The position numbers were made by a program, and so were the translations under genes. From Thermoleophilia bacterium (GTDB lineage: Bacteria > Actinomycetota > Thermoleophilia > Miltoncostaeales > Miltoncostaeaceae): a stretch of DNA of 64,000 bases. This document shows, in pieces, positions 1 to 8,359 of this stretch. Every line of letters begins with the position of its first letter. The stretch's first letter is position 1. The stretch lies in the NCBI GenBank assembly GCA_020438485.1, contig JAGQUM010000033.1:1-64000 (forward strand), read 5' to 3'. The notes below the pieces were generated by a model, which worked only from the letters and a program-made list of their open reading frames with translations, was not told the origin of the DNA and ran no database searches.

Positions 1-1
1 G

Positions 2-90
2 CGGAGAGGGAGGGATTTGAACCCTCGAAGCGAGGAACCCCGCTTACGCGATTTCCAGTCGCGCTCCTTCGACCGCTCGGACACCTCTCC
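2..90 (-). tRNA. tRNA-Ser(GGA)
   Basis: Class II tRNA with long variable arm, read on the minus strand. The acceptor GGAGAGG pairs with CCTCTCC and is followed by discriminator G at position 2. The anticodon loop CTGGAAA gives anticodon GGA, decoding UCC/UCU. The T-arm GGTTCAAATCC is intact. A TACCAT box (108-103) lies 12 nt upstream of the mature 5' end. It is one of four serine isoacceptors in the window. Confidence 0.96.
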
Positions 91-162
91 GCGAGCCCGC
101 GGATGGTAGCGCACGCGGGCCCCGATCCTCGGGCGTTCCTTCGCCGACGGGGGTGGCCCTGC

Positions 163-168
163 TAGTTT
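163..168 (+). promoter_or_regulatory. -10 box of tRNA-Ser(CGA)
   Basis: TAGTTT ends exactly 7 nt before the mature 5' G of the tRNA at 176. That is the normal distance from a -10 box to +1, so the transcript may start at or next to the mature tRNA end. No convincing -35 hexamer is visible. Confidence 0.55.
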
Positions 169-175
169 TCCCCGC

Positions 176-264
176 GGAGGGGTGGCAGAGCGGTCGAATG
201 CGGCGGTCTCGAAAACCGTTTCGGGCTCTTCGGTCCGACGGGGGTTCAAATCCCCCCTCCTCCG
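176..264 (+). tRNA. tRNA-Ser(CGA)
   Basis: Class II tRNA. The acceptor GGAGGGG pairs with CTCCTCC (one G-T wobble) and the discriminator is G at 264. The anticodon loop CTCGAAA gives anticodon CGA, decoding UCG. It has a long variable arm and a standard T-arm. It is divergent from tRNA-Ser(GGA), 85 bp away. Confidence 0.96.
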
Positions 265-893
265 CTTCCCGGCTCCGGATGCGAGCACCGTAGGACAGCC
301 CCCGCGGTGGACGATGGCCGGTACGGGGGCAGCGCCGCCCCAGGCGAGAGGCGTCCACGCACGCATCCGTCCGGATCAGCCACGCCCTCGCGGCGCTTGA
401 GAGCGACCACCGCGCCCGCAATCACCTGGGATCGCTCGTGCCCGCGACGACACCTCTGCGCGCGCCGGAGGCGCTCGCCCTGGTGCTCGACCGTTCTGCC
501 TTCGATGGCTGGCCGCAGACCCGCCACCGACCCGAAGCGCGCCACGTGCGTCGCGGGACGGCTCGCACCGGACGACCGGCTCGCGCCGTCAACTCCGCCT
601 AGACCTTGGCGGCCGCAGGCGGGACCCCACGACCGTGCACACGCCGACAAGCGCGGTCGACACGACGTGACCCCCGGACCCAGCCGGACGCCGGACACCG
701 CCGGAACCCGCACGCCGTTCCTGCTTCGTCAGCGGGTTCGGCCACACTGGATCTGGCCGAGCCGGCCGTGCTGCACCTCGTGGTGGACGACGGGGTCGGG
801 ACCGTCTTTCACCCAGAGGCCGCGCCCCTTCCAGCCCGCCCACGGGTCGCACGGCGGGGCCTCGCTCACCGGAACCGCGGAATCGCCCCCCGA
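265..893. other. 629-bp interval with no supportable gene
   Basis: Frames are open here only because of the high GC. None has a ribosome binding site plus a recognisable protein, and the translations are Arg/Pro/Ala-rich on both strands. An inverted repeat, GAACCCGC...GCGGGTTC with a loop of about 20 nt, lies near 706-741. The interval directly follows a tRNA 3' end, a common integration site, but I find no integrase and no repeat of the tRNA 3' end. Confidence 0.5.
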
Positions 894-2480
894 TCAGGGC
901 GCGGGGGCCGCCACGGGTTCGACCGCCCCGGCGGTGCATCGCTCGCCCTCGCGGCTGCGCCCGGCCTGGTCGCGCATCCCCACGCACAGTGCGCCCGGCA
1001 CCACCCCGACGGCGGCACTGGCAGGGGCGACCGCCGCGATGGCGGGGAGCCGTCCCGGGGCGGCGTCGGGACCCGGCAGGTCACCCACCCCGACGTCGCC
1101 CGCCACCACCCGGTCGGTGGCCGACGGGACGCACGAGGCGTCGCCGAACACGGAGTAGCCACCGCTCGACAGCGTCGCACCCGGGGCGACGAGGCAGCTG
1201 TCCCCCTCCGCGGGCTGCGCGACGATGTCGGCGAGCGTCGTGACCGACGCCCGGCCCGACACGGCGACGTTCGCGCCTCGCGGCGAGGCGTTGCGCACCA
1301 GCGTGGAGCGCTGCAGCGCGAGGCCGCTGTCGTCGCCCGCGTCGATGCCCCCGCCGCGCCCGGCCCGATTACCGATGAGCGTGGAGCGCACGACGGCGGA
1401 CGTCGAGGACGTCCCCAGCAGCGAAATCCCGCCGCCACCGGAGCCCTGGCCCGCGACGTTGCCGGTGATCGTGGAGCCGTCCACCAACAGCGTTCCGGCC
1501 CGGGAGGACTGGATCGCCACGCCACCCCCCTGGGCCGCCGCCGTGTTGGACGACACCGTGCTTTCGATCAGCGCGAGTTGCGCGTCGCCGGACACCGACA
1601 CCCCGCCGCCGGCGAACGACGCGGCGTTACCCGAGACCACGCTGGACGCCACGCTGGCGCTCGCCCGGCCCGCGCCGGACGCCCTGAAGCTGATGCCGCC
1701 GCCCGACCCCGGCCGTTCCTCGGACCCGGCGACATTGCCGGATACCCGAGAGCCGGTGACGTCCAGCGAGGGCGCGGCCACGTCGACGCCTCCCCCGTCG
1801 GCGGCGTCGCCGGTGGTGACGTTGGTCGTCACGGTGGAGTCCTCGATCCATACGGCCGACGCGGGGTCGGCGAGCTCCGCGCCGAGCCCCGCTCCCGGAA
1901 GGGCGGAGCGGTTGCCCGCGACCTCGGTGCCGCGCAGGACCACGAGGGTGCGGCGCGTCCGTGACCGAGCCACGACGCCGCCTCCCGCGTTGGCGACGAT
2001 GTGGGAGTTGATGGCCACGAGCTCCACGCACTCCTGGCATTCGACCCCGGCTCCCGGGGAACCGGAGAGGGTGGCGTCGCGCATCCACAGCAGGCCGTCC
2101 GTGCGCACGAGCGGCGCGGGGGCGCCGCCCTGCGACGACAGCGCGACGCGACGCAGGTAGGCGACGCCCGAGACCGAGAACACCGGCTGCCCCGGACACG
2201 CCTGCACGACGCTGGCGCCCGACCCGTAGATGACGAGCGTGTCGCCCCTCGGCACGGTCAGCGGGCCGGCTTCACAGTCGCTGAGAACGAACCGCTGGCC
2301 CGCGGGGAGCGTGATCGCGTCGTAGCCCGGGCGGGCGGCGGCGGCGACGGCGTCGCGCAGCGACATCCCCCCGGCCCCCGCGACGTCGGCGGTGGTGGTG
2401 GGGTGAAGCTCGGCGGCGTGGGCTCCCGGGGCGGCCATGCCCAGCGAGCACACTGCGAGGGTGCCGAGCAGACGGGGCAA
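894..2480 (-). CDS. Secreted right-handed beta-helix repeat protein
   Basis: 528 residues. The N-terminus is a signal peptide (hydrophobic stretch, then PGAHAAE, cleavage near residue 22). The rest consists of short Gly/Ser/Ala/Val-rich repeats with recurrent patterns such as SGNAA, GGGV, STVSSN and STITGN. These are the rungs of a parallel beta-helix of the type in adhesin-like, pectate-lyase-like and 'choice-of-anchor' secreted proteins. No catalytic residues can be assigned. The start used is TTG at 2480, with no clear Shine-Dalgarno; no in-frame ATG or GTG lies between it and an upstream stop. No membrane anchor or sorting signal is visible at the C-terminus. Role: extracellular, function unknown. 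Confidence 0.8.
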   Translation of the reverse strand: MPRLLGTLAVCSLGMAAPGAHAAELHPTTTADVAGAGGMSLRDAVAAAARPGYDAITLPAGQRFVLSDCEAGPLTVPRGDTLVIYGSGASVVQACPGQPVFSVSGVAYLRRVALSSQGGAPAPLVRTDGLLWMRDATLSGSPGAGVECQECVELVAINSHIVANAGGGVVARSRTRRTLVVLRGTEVAGNRSALPGAGLGAELADPASAVWIEDSTVTTNVTTGDAADGGGVDVAAPSLDVTGSRVSGNVAGSEERPGSGGGISFRASGAGRASASVASSVVSGNAASFAGGGVSVSGDAQLALIESTVSSNTAAAQGGGVAIQSSRAGTLLVDGSTITGNVAGQGSGGGGISLLGTSSTSAVVRSTLIGNRAGRGGGIDAGDDSGLALQRSTLVRNASPRGANVAVSGRASVTTLADIVAQPAEGDSCLVAPGATLSSGGYSVFGDASCVPSATDRVVAGDVGVGDLPGPDAAPGRLPAIAAVAPASAAVGVVPGALCVGMRDQAGRSREGERCTAGAVEPVAAPAP

Positions 2481-2551
2481 CTGTCGACGAACGCGGCGGA
2501 TGCGCAGACCCTATGCCCCCCGCTGCCCGCGTCACACTGGCCGAACGGCTA

Positions 2552-2576
2552 GGCACCCCTCGCGGCGAGGGGTGCC
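2552..2576 (-). terminator. Hairpin terminator after the glycosidase gene
   Basis: Perfect 11-bp stem GGCACCCCTCG / CGAGGGGTGCC with loop CGG. It lies just past the stop of the minus-strand glycosidase gene (2588) and before the start of the next minus gene. There is no U-tract, as is usual for terminators in very GC-rich genomes. Confidence 0.7.
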
Positions 2577-2587
2577 CGTGGCCGTCG

Positions 2588-3814
2588 TCAGCGGCGCAGA
2601 GACGCGGGCAGCGATCCCCTGCGCGCCAGCGCCCGGAACGCGGCGTAGGCCGGCTTCGGCGAGAAGTCCTCGGCCAGGAGGCCGCCCGGCCACGCGGCGT
2701 TGTCCTGAAGGTTGAACCACATGACGACCGGCACGCGCGGGTTGCGCACGTCCCTCAGCCCGAACATCTGCCGCAGGTACGTGGCCTGCTGCCTGGGGGT
2801 CACCCTGCTGGTGCGCACGTGCCCGTAGCCAGTGGTGTAGCCCGCCTCCGTGATGAACACCTGCATCTTCGGGGCCCGCCTCAGCTTGGCCTTGGCCGAG
2901 CCGCGGGCGCGGGCGATCTCGCGAGCGCGCCGCGCGTCGAGCTGGGCGAAGATCTCGGACAGGCTGTTCCAGGATGGGAACGCGCGCGTGCGCGACACGG
3001 GCGGCTTCGACGGGTAGATGTGCTGCGAGTACGCGTCGAACTTCACCGACAAGGGGCTGCGGGCGAGCCCCGACAGCCACGGCCGGGCGCCGATGCCGTC
3101 CGCGCTGACGCCGCCACCGCGCGGCCCGGTGGAGCCGGCGATGACGATGGCGCGAGGGTTGGCGGCCTTCACGGCGGGATACGCCTCGCGCACCAGGCGC
3201 AGGTACACACCGATGGATGCGCCGCCGGACGACGTGCGCAGGAACCGCTTGAGGTTGGGCTCGTTCCAGACCTCCCACAGGCGCACGGCGGGCAGCGGAC
3301 CCGACGGCGTCGTGGTCGGCGTGCCGCCGGGGCCGCCCGCCGAGGGAGCCGCCAGCGGCGTGAACCGGCCGTTGTAGCGCTTGGCGGCGGCCCGCATGAA
3401 GTCGCGGTAGTCGCCGGCCGCAGGCGCGTACGGGTTGTACTGGGTGACCTGGGGATCGACGGTGCGCCCCGCCGACCACTCGGGCGTGCTGTAGACGGCG
3501 ATGATGGGGTTGATGCCCCGGGCCGCGAGGCCGCGCACCAGCATGTCGGTGCGGGTCCAGTCGTAGGCCGGGTCGTTGGGGTCGGTGGGCTTCGCGGGCC
3601 GCGTGCGGGCGACCTCGTTCCACATGATCCCGAACCGCGTCACCCGGGTGCCCGACTGCTGCAGTCGCGTCATCCGCGACTCGAGGGTCTCGAGCGGGGC
3701 CGAGACCAGCTGGTCGTCCTCCACGGCGGCCACGGCGGCGACGGCGGCGGGGGCGGCGGCACCCGCGAGCGCGGCGGAGGCACCCACGAGCACGAGGCTC
3801 TTGGAAATGGTCAC
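2588..3814 (-). CDS. Secreted clan GH-A glycoside hydrolase (cellulase/GH39-like)
   Basis: 408 residues from a GTG at 3814, preceded by GGGAG. Residues 1-30 are an Ala-rich signal peptide. The remainder is a TIM-barrel glycosidase: the W-N-E-P motif puts the likely acid/base Glu near residue 185, and the VFITEAGY motif puts the likely nucleophile Glu near residue 323. These are the strand-4 and strand-7 glutamates of clan GH-A. A Gly/Thr/Pro-rich insert (about 157-174) precedes the first motif. The protein probably acts outside the cell on a plant- or microbe-derived polysaccharide; the substrate cannot be read from sequence. The frame stays open upstream of 3814 but has no signal-peptide character there. 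Confidence 0.85.
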   Translation of the reverse strand: MTISKSLVLVGASAALAGAAAPAAVAAVAAVEDDQLVSAPLETLESRMTRLQQSGTRVTRFGIMWNEVARTRPAKPTDPNDPAYDWTRTDMLVRGLAARGINPIIAVYSTPEWSAGRTVDPQVTQYNPYAPAAGDYRDFMRAAAKRYNGRFTPLAAPSAGGPGGTPTTTPSGPLPAVRLWEVWNEPNLKRFLRTSSGGASIGVYLRLVREAYPAVKAANPRAIVIAGSTGPRGGGVSADGIGARPWLSGLARSPLSVKFDAYSQHIYPSKPPVSRTRAFPSWNSLSEIFAQLDARRAREIARARGSAKAKLRRAPKMQVFITEAGYTTGYGHVRTSRVTPRQQATYLRQMFGLRDVRNPRVPVVMWFNLQDNAAWPGGLLAEDFSPKPAYAAFRALARRGSLPASLRR

Positions 3815-3861
3815 GTGACGGGTTCTCCCGGTGGTTCGGCGGGCTGACGGCGCCGGCGAGG

Positions 3862-4329
3862 CTAGCGGACGCGCCGTCTCTCGAAGAAGTGGCCAAGGGC
3901 GGCCAGCGACTCCTCGGCGAGTATGCCACCACTGACCTCGACACGGTGCAAGAGGCCCGGGTGTCCCAACAGATTCGTGACGCTTCCGGCTGCCCCGACC
4001 TTCGGATCGGGCGCCCCGTACACGCACCGGTCGACCCTGGCCTGCAGCATCGCGCCGGCGCACATCGGGCACGGCTCGAGCGTGACGTACACCGTCACGC
4101 CGGTCAGCCGCCACCCCCCCACCGCCAGCGACGCGGCCCGCAGCGCGGTGATCTCCGCGTGCCCCATGGGGTCGCCGTGAACCTCGCGGGTGTTGTGCCC
4201 CACCCCCACGACCTCGCCGTCGCGGACGGCCACCGCACCCACCGGGACGTCGTCATGGCCGAGGGCGCGCCGGGCCTCGGCCAGCGCCATGCGCATGAAC
4301 CTCAGGTCGGCGGATGGGTCACTGGCCAC
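3862..4329 (-). CDS. tadA: tRNA-specific adenosine deaminase TadA
   Basis: 155 residues. TadA converts A34 to inosine in tRNA-Arg(ACG), and that tRNA lies 6.4 kb away (10743-10816). The zinc site is complete: H-A-E in GHAEITAL (His ligand and catalytic Glu) and PCPMC (two Cys ligands). The GTG start at 4329 gives an N-terminus matching TadA (about ten residues before the MR.AL helix). No strong ribosome binding site is seen. The gene is divergent from the LOG-family gene at 4429. Confidence 0.93.
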   Translation of the reverse strand: MASDPSADLRFMRMALAEARRALGHDDVPVGAVAVRDGEVVGVGHNTREVHGDPMGHAEITALRAASLAVGGWRLTGVTVYVTLEPCPMCAGAMLQARVDRCVYGAPDPKVGAAGSVTNLLGHPGLLHRVEVSGGILAEESLAALGHFFERRRVR

Positions 4330-4428
4330 GCGCGCATTGTGGACGACCGGGCCCTGCCGCGTCCCCCGCGCCGGCCCCGTGTGGTGGAGTACCGGGAGAC
4401 CGACGAACCGCAGGAGGTGTGGGGGACC

Positions 4429-5184
4429 GTGAGCAGCACCGACGAGCCGCGCCGTTCCGTGCGCCGGGGGCGCCTGACGTTGGCCCCGGGCGAAGACGAG
4501 CGGATGGGACACGCCGACCTCGGCCTGCTGAGCCGCGAGCGCGACAGCGCGTTCGTTCACACGGACCCGTGGCGCGCCCTGCGCATCCTCGGGGAGTTCG
4601 TCGACGGCTTCGACGCGCTGGCCCGCGTGGGACCGTGCGTGTCGGTGTTCGGATCCGCGCGGATCGGCGCGTACCACCCCAGCTACGCCCAGGCCGAGGC
4701 GCTGGGCCGGGGGCTCGCGGACGCCGGGCTGGGGGTCATCACGGGGGGCGGCCCCGGGGTCATGGAGGCCGCCAACAAGGGCGCGTACGAGCACGACGGG
4801 CTCTCCATCGGATGCACCATCGAGCTGCCCCGCGAGCAGTACAGCAACCCCTACCTCAACCTGCGAATCGACTTCCGCTACTTCTTTGTGCGCAAGACGA
4901 TGTTCGTGAAGTACTCCGAGGGGTTCGTGGTCTTCCCCGGCGGCTTCGGCACCCTCGATGAGCTCTTCGAGGCGCTGACCCTGATCCAGACGGGCAAGGC
5001 CCGCCGGTTCCCGCTGGTGCTCGTGGGCGTGGACTACTGGAGCGGCCTCGTGGACTGGGTGCGTGCCCGGCTGGCCGGCGAGGGGATGATCGGCCCGGCC
5101 GACATCGACCTGTTCACGGTCACCGACTCGGTGGAGGAGGCGTGCGCGGTGTTCACCCACGCCGGCGCCGGGCGGACGTCGTGA
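4429..5184 (+). CDS. LOG-family (TIGR00730) Rossmann-fold protein
   Basis: 251 residues. It carries the LOG/lysine-decarboxylase-like signature: GGGPGVMEAANKGA and PGGFGTLDELFEAL (PGGxGTxxE). The family includes cytokinin riboside monophosphate phosphoribohydrolases and related nucleotide hydrolases, so nucleoside 5'-monophosphate hydrolysis is the likely activity. AGGAGG lies 10 nt before the GTG at 4429, which decides the start over two upstream GTG codons (4381, 4384). Its stop overlaps the next start (GTGA), and it leads a four-gene overlapping operon to 6447. Confidence 0.88.
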   Translation: MSSTDEPRRSVRRGRLTLAPGEDERMGHADLGLLSRERDSAFVHTDPWRALRILGEFVDGFDALARVGPCVSVFGSARIGAYHPSYAQAEALGRGLADAGLGVITGGGPGVMEAANKGAYEHDGLSIGCTIELPREQYSNPYLNLRIDFRYFFVRKTMFVKYSEGFVVFPGGFGTLDELFEALTLIQTGKARRFPLVLVGVDYWSGLVDWVRARLAGEGMIGPADIDLFTVTDSVEEACAVFTHAGAGRTS

Positions 5185-5366
5185 CCCGGCGCACGCCCGA
5201 CGGGCCGCCGCAGCGCATGGCGCGGGTCGGCGTGGGCACCGCGATGGGGCTCGCCGCGGGCACCGCCGTGGGGGTCGCCACCGGCGACTCGTCGGTGTGG
5301 CCCGCCGCGGGCGCCGCGGCCGGGGCCGTGATCGCCGTCATCCTCAACCGCACCCGGTACCGGTGA
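5181..5366 (+). CDS. Small glycine-zipper membrane protein
   Basis: 61 residues. It starts at a GTG that overlaps the upstream stop (GTGA) and itself overlaps the next gene. After a basic N-terminus come two hydrophobic Gly/Ala-rich segments (about 20-36 and 41-55) separated by GDSSV, a helical hairpin with glycine-zipper spacing, ending in a basic tail. I do not recognise a family. The tight position between a LOG enzyme and a reductase suggests co-translation, not function. Confidence 0.7.
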   Translation: MTRRTPDGPPQRMARVGVGTAMGLAAGTAVGVATGDSSVWPAAGAAAGAVIAVILNRTRYR

Positions 5367-6103
5367 GGCTGCTGCTGCCGCCGGGCGCTGCCGCGCACGA
5401 CGCGGACGCGGCGCTGGACGCGTTCACCGCGCCGGGCCCGCCCACCGGCCGGCCGCGCGTGCGCGTGAACATGGTGGCGAGCGTCGACGGGGCCACGTCG
5501 GCCGACGGGGAGTCCCGCGGGCTGTCGGGGCCGCCCGACCGGCGTGTGTTCCACCGCCTGCGGGGCCGGGCCGACGCCGTGGTGGCGGGGGCGGCGACCG
5601 TGCGGGCCGACCGCTACGGGCCGGCCCGATGCGACGCCGCCACCACCGCCGAGCGCGCGGCCCGCGGGCAGGCACCGGCACCCGTGATCGTCGTGGTGAG
5701 CGCGTCGCTGGAGCTGGACTGGGAGGCGGACCTGTTCCGGGCCCCCGTCCCCACGATCGTGGCGCACCCCCGCGCCCGCCGGTTGCCGCCCGCGGCGCCG
5801 CCCGGGGTCCGCGACCTCCCGGCGGGCGACGACAGGGTGGACATGGCCGAGATGGTGACGGGGCTCGGGCGCGGCGGCATGACCGAGATCCTGTGCGAGG
5901 GCGGGCCCGGCGTCGTCGCCCAGCTGGCCGCCGCGCGGATCATCGACGAGGTGTTCGTGGCCGTGTCACCGCAGCTCGTCGCCGGCGACGCCCGGCGCAT
6001 GCTCGACGGCCCCGCGCTGGTGCCGCCGGTGGCGCTGCGCCTGACGGCGGTCCTGGAGGCCGACGACTTCCTGTTCTGCCGCTACGCCGCGCCGCCCGGA
6101 TGA
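5363..6103 (+). CDS. RibD C-terminal domain / dihydrofolate-reductase-fold reductase
   Basis: 246 residues from a GTG inside the GTGAGG overlap at 5363. It matches the RibD_C family (NADPH-dependent pyrimidine reductase, DHFR-like fold): RVRVNMVASVDGATS near the start, D-A-V-V-A-G-A-A-T-V-R, and ILCEGGPGVVAQL toward the C-terminus. It lacks the N-terminal zinc deaminase domain of full RibD, so it is a stand-alone reductase. Riboflavin synthesis or reduction of another heterocycle are both possible. It overlaps both neighbours. Confidence 0.85.
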   Translation: MRLLLPPGAAAHDADAALDAFTAPGPPTGRPRVRVNMVASVDGATSADGESRGLSGPPDRRVFHRLRGRADAVVAGAATVRADRYGPARCDAATTAERAARGQAPAPVIVVVSASLELDWEADLFRAPVPTIVAHPRARRLPPAAPPGVRDLPAGDDRVDMAEMVTGLGRGGMTEILCEGGPGVVAQLAAARIIDEVFVAVSPQLVAGDARRMLDGPALVPPVALRLTAVLEADDFLFCRYAAPPG

Positions 6104-6447
6104 GCACGGGGGACGCGACCGAACGCGATCACCTGGATGCGCTCGCGCTCCTGCGCGACGCGGCGCGCGCGACGGCCGGGGGGCGCGAACCCGGCGCGTT
6201 GGACGGGTTGCTGGACGACGCGGCGGTCGCCCGGGCGGCGTCGCCCACCGCCGCGTCCCTCGCCCGCATGTACGTGTTCGCGGCCCGGGTGGGGGCGGCC
6301 ACCGCCGACGCGGAGCGCGCGGCGACGTGGCTGCGCGGCTGGTCGAGCGCGGCCCGCCGCACCCCCCAGGAGGTGCACGCGGCCGTGGTCGACGGCGTGC
6401 GCTTCGGCGAGCGGCTGCACCGGGCGCTGGGGATCGGCGGCGGTTAG
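6100..6447 (+). CDS. Hypothetical alpha-helical protein
   Basis: 115 residues. The ATG overlaps the reductase stop (ATGA). It is Ala/Arg-rich and probably all helical, without membrane segments or known motifs. It is the last gene of the 4429-6447 operon. Its stop (TAG 6445-6447) overlaps the stop of the convergent gene at 6444 within the 4-nt string TTAG. Function unknown. Confidence 0.7.
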   Translation: MSTGDATERDHLDALALLRDAARATAGGREPGALDGLLDDAAVARAASPTAASLARMYVFAARVGAATADAERAATWLRGWSSAARRTPQEVHAAVVDGVRFGERLHRALGIGGG

Positions 6448-7724
6448 CGCCCCGGCGCGGGAAGGTCCGCGAAGCTCACGCGTCCGCCGCGCGCGCCGTC
6501 CACGAACGCGGCGCCCAGGCCACCGGGGCCACCCGCGAACGCCACCACCCCCCGGGTCGCCGCGACCTGCCGCGCCGGCGACCAGCCCCGCGCGCCGCGC
6601 GTGGAGACGATCCAGCGGTCCGGGCGGCCGGCGCTCCCCGCGACCACCCACCAGGCGGCCACGGTGTTCCACGCGCTTTGGATGCCGGGACCCGCGCTGA
6701 CCCTGCCGGGCCTCACCCGCCCCACCGGCTCGGCCGCCGCCCACCTCCCGTCGTCGTCGACGGTGCGCGCCTGGACCAGGCTGGTGGAGGCGTTGGCCAC
6801 CCAGACCCTCCCGGCGGGCGACAGGCCCACCGCGGCCTGCGCCTCGAGGGGCAGCATGCGCCACGGGCCGCCGGGCCGGCCCCAGTAGACGCGAGCGTCG
6901 CGGGCCTGACCCGACGCGGATTGCTGGGCGGTGAGCACCAGGCCGCCCCCGTCCGCCGCGACGTCGGCGAACGGCTGCACCGGAGTGAGGCCGGGGTCGG
7001 GGCGCACCAGCGTCTGGGTGGGCTCCCAGTCGCCGGCGGCGCGCGGCAGCCGCGAGGCCACCACGCGCGGCCCCTCATCGCCGCCCGACGCGATCCACGC
7101 GGCCACCACGGACCCGTCGCGCGCCACGGCCGCCGTTCCCCCGCCGTCGTCGGGCACCGCGAGCGACGCGGCGGTCCGCCACGCCGCGCCCGACCGGCGC
7201 AGTACGAACAGCCGCCACTGCTGCGACGCCCGCTGCTCGATGAGCGCGGTCGCGCCGCCCGTCCCCGACACGACCAGGCCCAGCACCGACTGCGTGGCGT
7301 CGCCGGGCAGGAGCGGCAGCGCCTGCGCCGCCCATCGCCCCGACCGGGTGCGGTCGGCCACGCGCACCCGCCCGGACCGCGTCACCCACATCGCCGCCGC
7401 GCGGCGGCCGTCCGGGGAGATCGCGACGTAAGCCATGCGCCCCGCGCCGATGCGCCGCGGCGCGGAGAACCGGCCGGTACGCGCGGACCGCGTCGCCACC
7501 ACCGCACGCGGCGCGCTCGTGCCGTCCGTCCACCCGACGACCGCGGCGCCGCGGTCGGCGAGCCCCGCCGTGACCGAGAAACCGTCGTGCAGCGGAGACG
7601 GCGGCGCGACGACGCTGACGCGCGTGGCCGCGCCGGACGCGGGCGCGGCGGCGGCCGCGAGCGCGGCGACGGCGAGGGTGGCGGTGGTGCGCATGGGCAT
7701 CCGGGCGGCGACGGCGGTGGTCAC
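6444..7724 (-). CDS. Secreted beta-propeller-like hypothetical protein
   Basis: 426 residues from GTG 7724; ATG 7700 and 7694 are alternatives. The N-terminus is a signal peptide (MRTTATLAVAALAAAAAP, cleavage near SGAA). The body has regularly spaced Trp and Gly-Ala blocks (VVGWTDG, AAMWVTRSG, VAAWIASGG, VAAWWVVAG), the blade pattern of a WD40/YVTN-like propeller. No catalytic motif is seen. It is convergent and stop-overlapping with the upstream operon. Extracellular, function unknown. Confidence 0.72.
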   Translation of the reverse strand: MTTAVAARMPMRTTATLAVAALAAAAAPASGAATRVSVVAPPSPLHDGFSVTAGLADRGAAVVGWTDGTSAPRAVVATRSARTGRFSAPRRIGAGRMAYVAISPDGRRAAAMWVTRSGRVRVADRTRSGRWAAQALPLLPGDATQSVLGLVVSGTGGATALIEQRASQQWRLFVLRRSGAAWRTAASLAVPDDGGGTAAVARDGSVVAAWIASGGDEGPRVVASRLPRAAGDWEPTQTLVRPDPGLTPVQPFADVAADGGGLVLTAQQSASGQARDARVYWGRPGGPWRMLPLEAQAAVGLSPAGRVWVANASTSLVQARTVDDDGRWAAAEPVGRVRPGRVSAGPGIQSAWNTVAAWWVVAGSAGRPDRWIVSTRGARGWSPARQVAATRGVVAFAGGPGGLGAAFVDGARGGRVSFADLPAPGR

Positions 7725-7771
7725 CCTGACGTTACCCGCGCACGGGGCCGGGAACGCCCCGGGACGGTGCG

Positions 7772-8311
7772 CTACGACGCGGTGCGATGCCACAGGCGTA
7801 CCGGGCGCCTGACGCCCCTCTGCTCGACGGCCCGCGGGACCACCTGCCCGCCGGCGTAGCCCGCCTTCTGCGCCACCCGTTCGGAGCCCCGGTTGCCCAG
7901 CAGCGTCGCGAGATCGATCCGCGCGAGGCCCGCGGCACCCAGGCCCCATCCCGTGATGAGCACCAGGGCCCGCGTGGCCAGGCCCTCGCCCCGCGCCCAC
8001 GGCGCCGTCCAGTAGCCCACGACGCCGATGCCGTCGGCCACGAAGCTCAGCGACACCATGCCGTCGAGGCGCGCGGCCCCGTGCCGGGCGAACATGAACG
8101 TGGCCGCGTTCCCCTCGGCCCAGTCCCGGTCCACCAGCGCGAGGAAGGCGCGGCCGTCGGCCTCGGTGTACGGGTCCGGGACCGTCGTCCATCGGGCGAT
8201 CTCCGGGTCGCTGCATGCCTCGGCGACGTCGGCCAGGAAGGCGTCGGAGGGGACGCGCAACGCCAGCGCGTCGTCGGACAGAGGCGGGTCGGGCGGGATG
8301 AGCGTGGGCAC
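7772..8311 (-). CDS. GNAT-family N-acetyltransferase (RimJ/RimL-like)
   Basis: 179 residues from a GTG at 8311. It resembles ribosomal-protein-type acetyltransferases (Acetyltransf_3): substrate-side start LRVPSDAFLADVAEACSDP, GVVGYWTAPWARGEGLATRA (acetyl-CoA P-loop with G-x-G-x-A), and LLGNRGSERVAQKAGY (the usual N.ASxRVxEKxGF region). The acceptor is unknown. It is divergent from the carbonic anhydrase at 8360, only 48 bp away. Confidence 0.85.
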   Translation of the reverse strand: MPTLIPPDPPLSDDALALRVPSDAFLADVAEACSDPEIARWTTVPDPYTEADGRAFLALVDRDWAEGNAATFMFARHGAARLDGMVSLSFVADGIGVVGYWTAPWARGEGLATRALVLITGWGLGAAGLARIDLATLLGNRGSERVAQKAGYAGGQVVPRAVEQRGVRRPVRLWHRTAS

Positions 8312-8347
8312 GGCGCGGAGTCTACGGTCCGCCGCCGGGGCACCGGC

Positions 8348-8353
8348 TAAGAT
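8348..8353 (+). promoter_or_regulatory. -10 box of carbonic anhydrase gene (leaderless type)
   Basis: TAAGAT ends 6 nt before the GTG start at 8360. No Shine-Dalgarno fits in the gap, so the mRNA probably begins at or within 1-2 nt of the start codon. Confidence 0.6.
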
Positions 8354-8359
8354 CGTGGC

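Noticed and set aside
265-893. Possible small gene or integrase remnant after tRNA-Ser(CGA)
   Set aside because: Several frames are open but none shows a start signal, a motif or a repeated tRNA 3' end; reported only as an interval without a gene.
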